Source: an uncultured Flammeovirgaceae bacterium (GTDB lineage: Bacteria > Bacteroidota > Bacteroidia > Cytophagales > Cyclobacteriaceae). Taken from it: DNA of 64,000 bases. The first letter of the stretch is position 1. Each line of letters starts with the position of its first letter. The stretch spans positions 62,001 through 126,000 of the forward strand of contig CAJWQD010000001.1 in assembly GCA_913045135.1 (NCBI GenBank), read 5' to 3'. The position numbers and the translations under genes are program-made. The notes under the pieces were generated by a model. It did no database searches. It saw nothing but the letters and a program-made list of their open reading frames with translations, and was not told where the DNA came from. This document shows, in pieces, positions 61,761 to 64,000 of the stretch.

Positions 61761-62859
61761 AGAGTTACCAATGTCCACATTTGGTAAAGAAAGCAGAGAA
61801 AACTGGATCAGAACTGAAAACAATAAAAAAATAAAATATGAAGTAGATGTGAAACTTGGTAAGAAAACGGACTTACTTAAGCTGAAAAGTAATATCGTCA
61901 GTTCACTAAAAGAAAAACAAAAATACTATAAAGAAAGCCGTGAAAAAATTTACTTGGAGTCCAACACCCAACCTGTTACAAAGTGCCCAGTTTGTGAACA
62001 TTCGAGTGAAAATTCAGAAAAAAAAATAAATATCTATGGAGCGAATTATTCAAGTTGTAACAACTGTACCCACATTTATGTCAATTATAGACCTACCAAA
62101 TCAGCTATAGACGGTTTTTACCTTAATGATGTGACCTATGCCGCTACTTATACAGATAAGAAATCGGCTGAAGCGAGATTAAATGCTATCGCAATTCCAT
62201 GGGTAAAATGGACTGTAGCATGCTATCAAAAAGCACATAATCGAAAACCTCTAAAAATTCTAGATGTTGGATCAGGTGCTGGTCATTTTGTTGCTGCCTG
62301 CCGAAGGTCTGGGATACATTGTGATGGGATTGAATTGAGTGAATCAAGTCGCATGTTTTCAAAAGAAATTTGGGATATTGAACTGGACGGAAGAGACTTC
62401 AACAAAGCAGCAAAAGATTATTTGGGCTATGATATCGTCACCTTTTGGGGACTCCTTGAACATACACCCAATCCATCAACTATTTTGAAATCAGCATACA
62501 AAATAGTCTCTAAAAGTGGATTTGGCATGGTTATTTCTAAAGTACCAAGATGGGATTCGTTAAGTGCAGCTATTCAAAGAGTAAAATCAGATACAGTTAT
62601 TAGACACTTAGATCCAATGGGACATATTATGTGTTTCACAGATGCATCAACCGCAGAAATTTATCATAAGAATAATCTTGCTCCCACCTCAGCTTGGTAT
62701 TATGGAATGGATGTTTATGAAACATTAATGCAAGTTGGTAACAAAATTGATCAATACGATGTACTAACCCAAACAGGTTCCATACAAACAGATTTACAAC
62801 AATTTATAGATGAGTCTCGATTTTCTGATGGCTTAACTTTAGCAGGTATACCCTTTTAA
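61747..62859 (+). CDS. Class I SAM-dependent methyltransferase with N-terminal zinc-ribbon-like CxxC motifs
   Basis: 'TKCPVCEHSSENSEKKINIYGANYSSCNNCTHIYVNY', 'KILDVGSGAGHFVAACRRSGIHCDGIELSESS', 'FWGLLEHTPNPSTILKSAYKIV'. Confidence 0.88.
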   Translation: MKWDRELPMSTFGKESRENWIRTENNKKIKYEVDVKLGKKTDLLKLKSNIVSSLKEKQKYYKESREKIYLESNTQPVTKCPVCEHSSENSEKKINIYGANYSSCNNCTHIYVNYRPTKSAIDGFYLNDVTYAATYTDKKSAEARLNAIAIPWVKWTVACYQKAHNRKPLKILDVGSGAGHFVAACRRSGIHCDGIELSESSRMFSKEIWDIELDGRDFNKAAKDYLGYDIVTFWGLLEHTPNPSTILKSAYKIVSKSGFGMVISKVPRWDSLSAAIQRVKSDTVIRHLDPMGHIMCFTDASTAEIYHKNNLAPTSAWYYGMDVYETLMQVGNKIDQYDVLTQTGSIQTDLQQFIDESRFSDGLTLAGIPF

Positions 62860-62860
62860 A

Positions 62861-64000
62861 ATGTCTCCACTAATAACCGTTTACATAACAAACTACAATT
62901 ACGCAAGGTTTTTAAAAAAAGCAATCGATAGTGTGCTTTTACAATCATTTAGTGATTTTGAGCTGCTTATTATCGATGATGGATCAACCGATGATTCAAA
63001 AAAAATAATTGAAAGTTATAGTTCAAACCTCAAAATAAAAATAATTTATCAGCACAATAAAGGGCTCAATGTAACTAATAATATTGCTGCTCGAGCGGCA
63101 ACAGGAAAATATATCATTCGACTCGATGCTGATGACTATTTTGCAACAAATGCACTAGAACAAATGAGTGGAAAACTTGAGACCAACCCTAAATTAGGAA
63201 TGGTATTTCCAAATTATTATTATATTGATGAAAATGATCGAATAATTGGAGAGGAAATTCGACACAACTTCGATACCAATGAGGTCAGCTTGCTAGACCA
63301 ACCAGCTCATGGTGCATGTACCATGATCAGAACTGCTTTTTTAAATGAAATCGGTGGATATGATGAATCATTTAATTGCCAAGACGGATATGAACTCTGG
63401 ATAAAATTTACGCAACGATTCAAAGTTTCAAACTTAAAGGAGCCTCTTTTTTATTATAGAAAACATGGATCAAATCTCACCTCGAACGAAGAATTAATAC
63501 TCAAAACGAGGGCTAAAATAAATCAAAAATATATCAATGAACGTCAAACTGATAACAGTACCCTCGTTGTTGTCCCAATTCGTGGGGGTGATAAAGACTT
63601 AGCTTTTCAAGCAATCAATGGAATAAATATTTTAACTTCAAAAATTAATATGCTACTTAAATCAAGACATGTTAAAAAAATTGTTGTTAGTTCACCTGAT
63701 TCAAGAATTGAAAAGTATATTAAGCTATATGAAACCAAAAAAAATGTTCTATTTCATTTGCGTAATGAGAGTAAAGCAAGAATTAACTATAATTTAAATG
63801 CTACAGCACATGAAATTAGTAATAAGTTTGGTAGCAACTCCGCCAATCTTGCCATCATTACGCTCGAATACCCCTTGATAAGACCAGAACATATTGATGA
63901 TGCTATTAATACCATGTCTCTTTTCGGTACTGATTCGATTATTTCAGTAAGACCTGATAATTCCATTTTTTTCCAACACCACGGAGATGGACTTCATCCT
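62861..64000 (+). CDS. Family 2 glycosyltransferase fused to a NeuA-like (CMP-sialate synthetase-like) domain; runs off the right edge
   Basis: Open from ATG 62861 to 64000 (380 codons, read codon by codon without stop); not in ORF track. N-terminal 'PLITVYITNYNYARFLKKAIDSVLLQSFSDFELLIIDDGSTDDSKK...IRLDADDYF'; C-terminal 'TLVVVPIRGGDKDL...VKKIVVSSPDSRIEKYIKLYE...LAIITLEYPLIRPEHIDDAINTMSLFGTDSIISVRPD'. Confidence 0.8.
   Translation, partial: MSPLITVYITNYNYARFLKKAIDSVLLQSFSDFELLIIDDGSTDDSKKIIESYSSNLKIKIIYQHNKGLNVTNNIAARAATGKYIIRLDADDYFATNALEQMSGKLETNPKLGMVFPNYYYIDENDRIIGEEIRHNFDTNEVSLLDQPAHGACTMIRTAFLNEIGGYDESFNCQDGYELWIKFTQRFKVSNLKEPLFYYRKHGSNLTSNEELILKTRAKINQKYINERQTDNSTLVVVPIRGGDKDLAFQAINGINILTSKINMLLKSRHVKKIVVSSPDSRIEKYIKLYETKKNVLFHLRNESKARINYNLNATAHEISNKFGSNSANLAIITLEYPLIRPEHIDDAINTMSLFGTDSIISVRPDNSIFFQHHGDGLHP

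Overview
This is a low-GC Bacteroidota chromosome segment, judged from type IX secretion (T9SS) CTDs, PorP/SprF proteins, TAnnTTTG promoter-like boxes and miaB-bEBP-lptE-secG-groESL gene order. The left part (1-5 kb, minus strand) has a window-truncated TIR-like protein, missing from the ORF track, directly downstream of a nucleotide-transporter-like/HEAT/cNMP-binding membrane protein. From 5 to 30 kb there is a T9SS surface-protein locus. It contains a PorP/SprF protein with an apparent C-terminal SPOR domain, a 1110-aa FG-GAP/Ig-like T9SS type-B cargo, a 6.1-kaa SprB-repeat adhesin with lectin-, LamG-, and F5/8C-like domains nested inside repeat units, and a second PorP/SprF. From 30 to 52 kb is mostly core: gamma-carbonic anhydrase, miaB, sigma54 activator, lptE, secG, groESL, RluA-type synthase, cinA, an E2 acyltransferase, LpxR-like, a metallopeptidase-motif/propeller/barrel protein, sppA, folK, TauE and an M20 amidohydrolase. 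From 53.7 kb to the right edge is a tightly coupled polysaccharide/nonulosonic-acid operon. It ends in a window-truncated glycosyltransferase fused to a CMP-sialate-synthetase-like domain, which is also absent from the ORF track. No rRNA, tRNA, CRISPR array or intact mobile element was recognised. All family calls are from reading motifs by eye; no database search was run.
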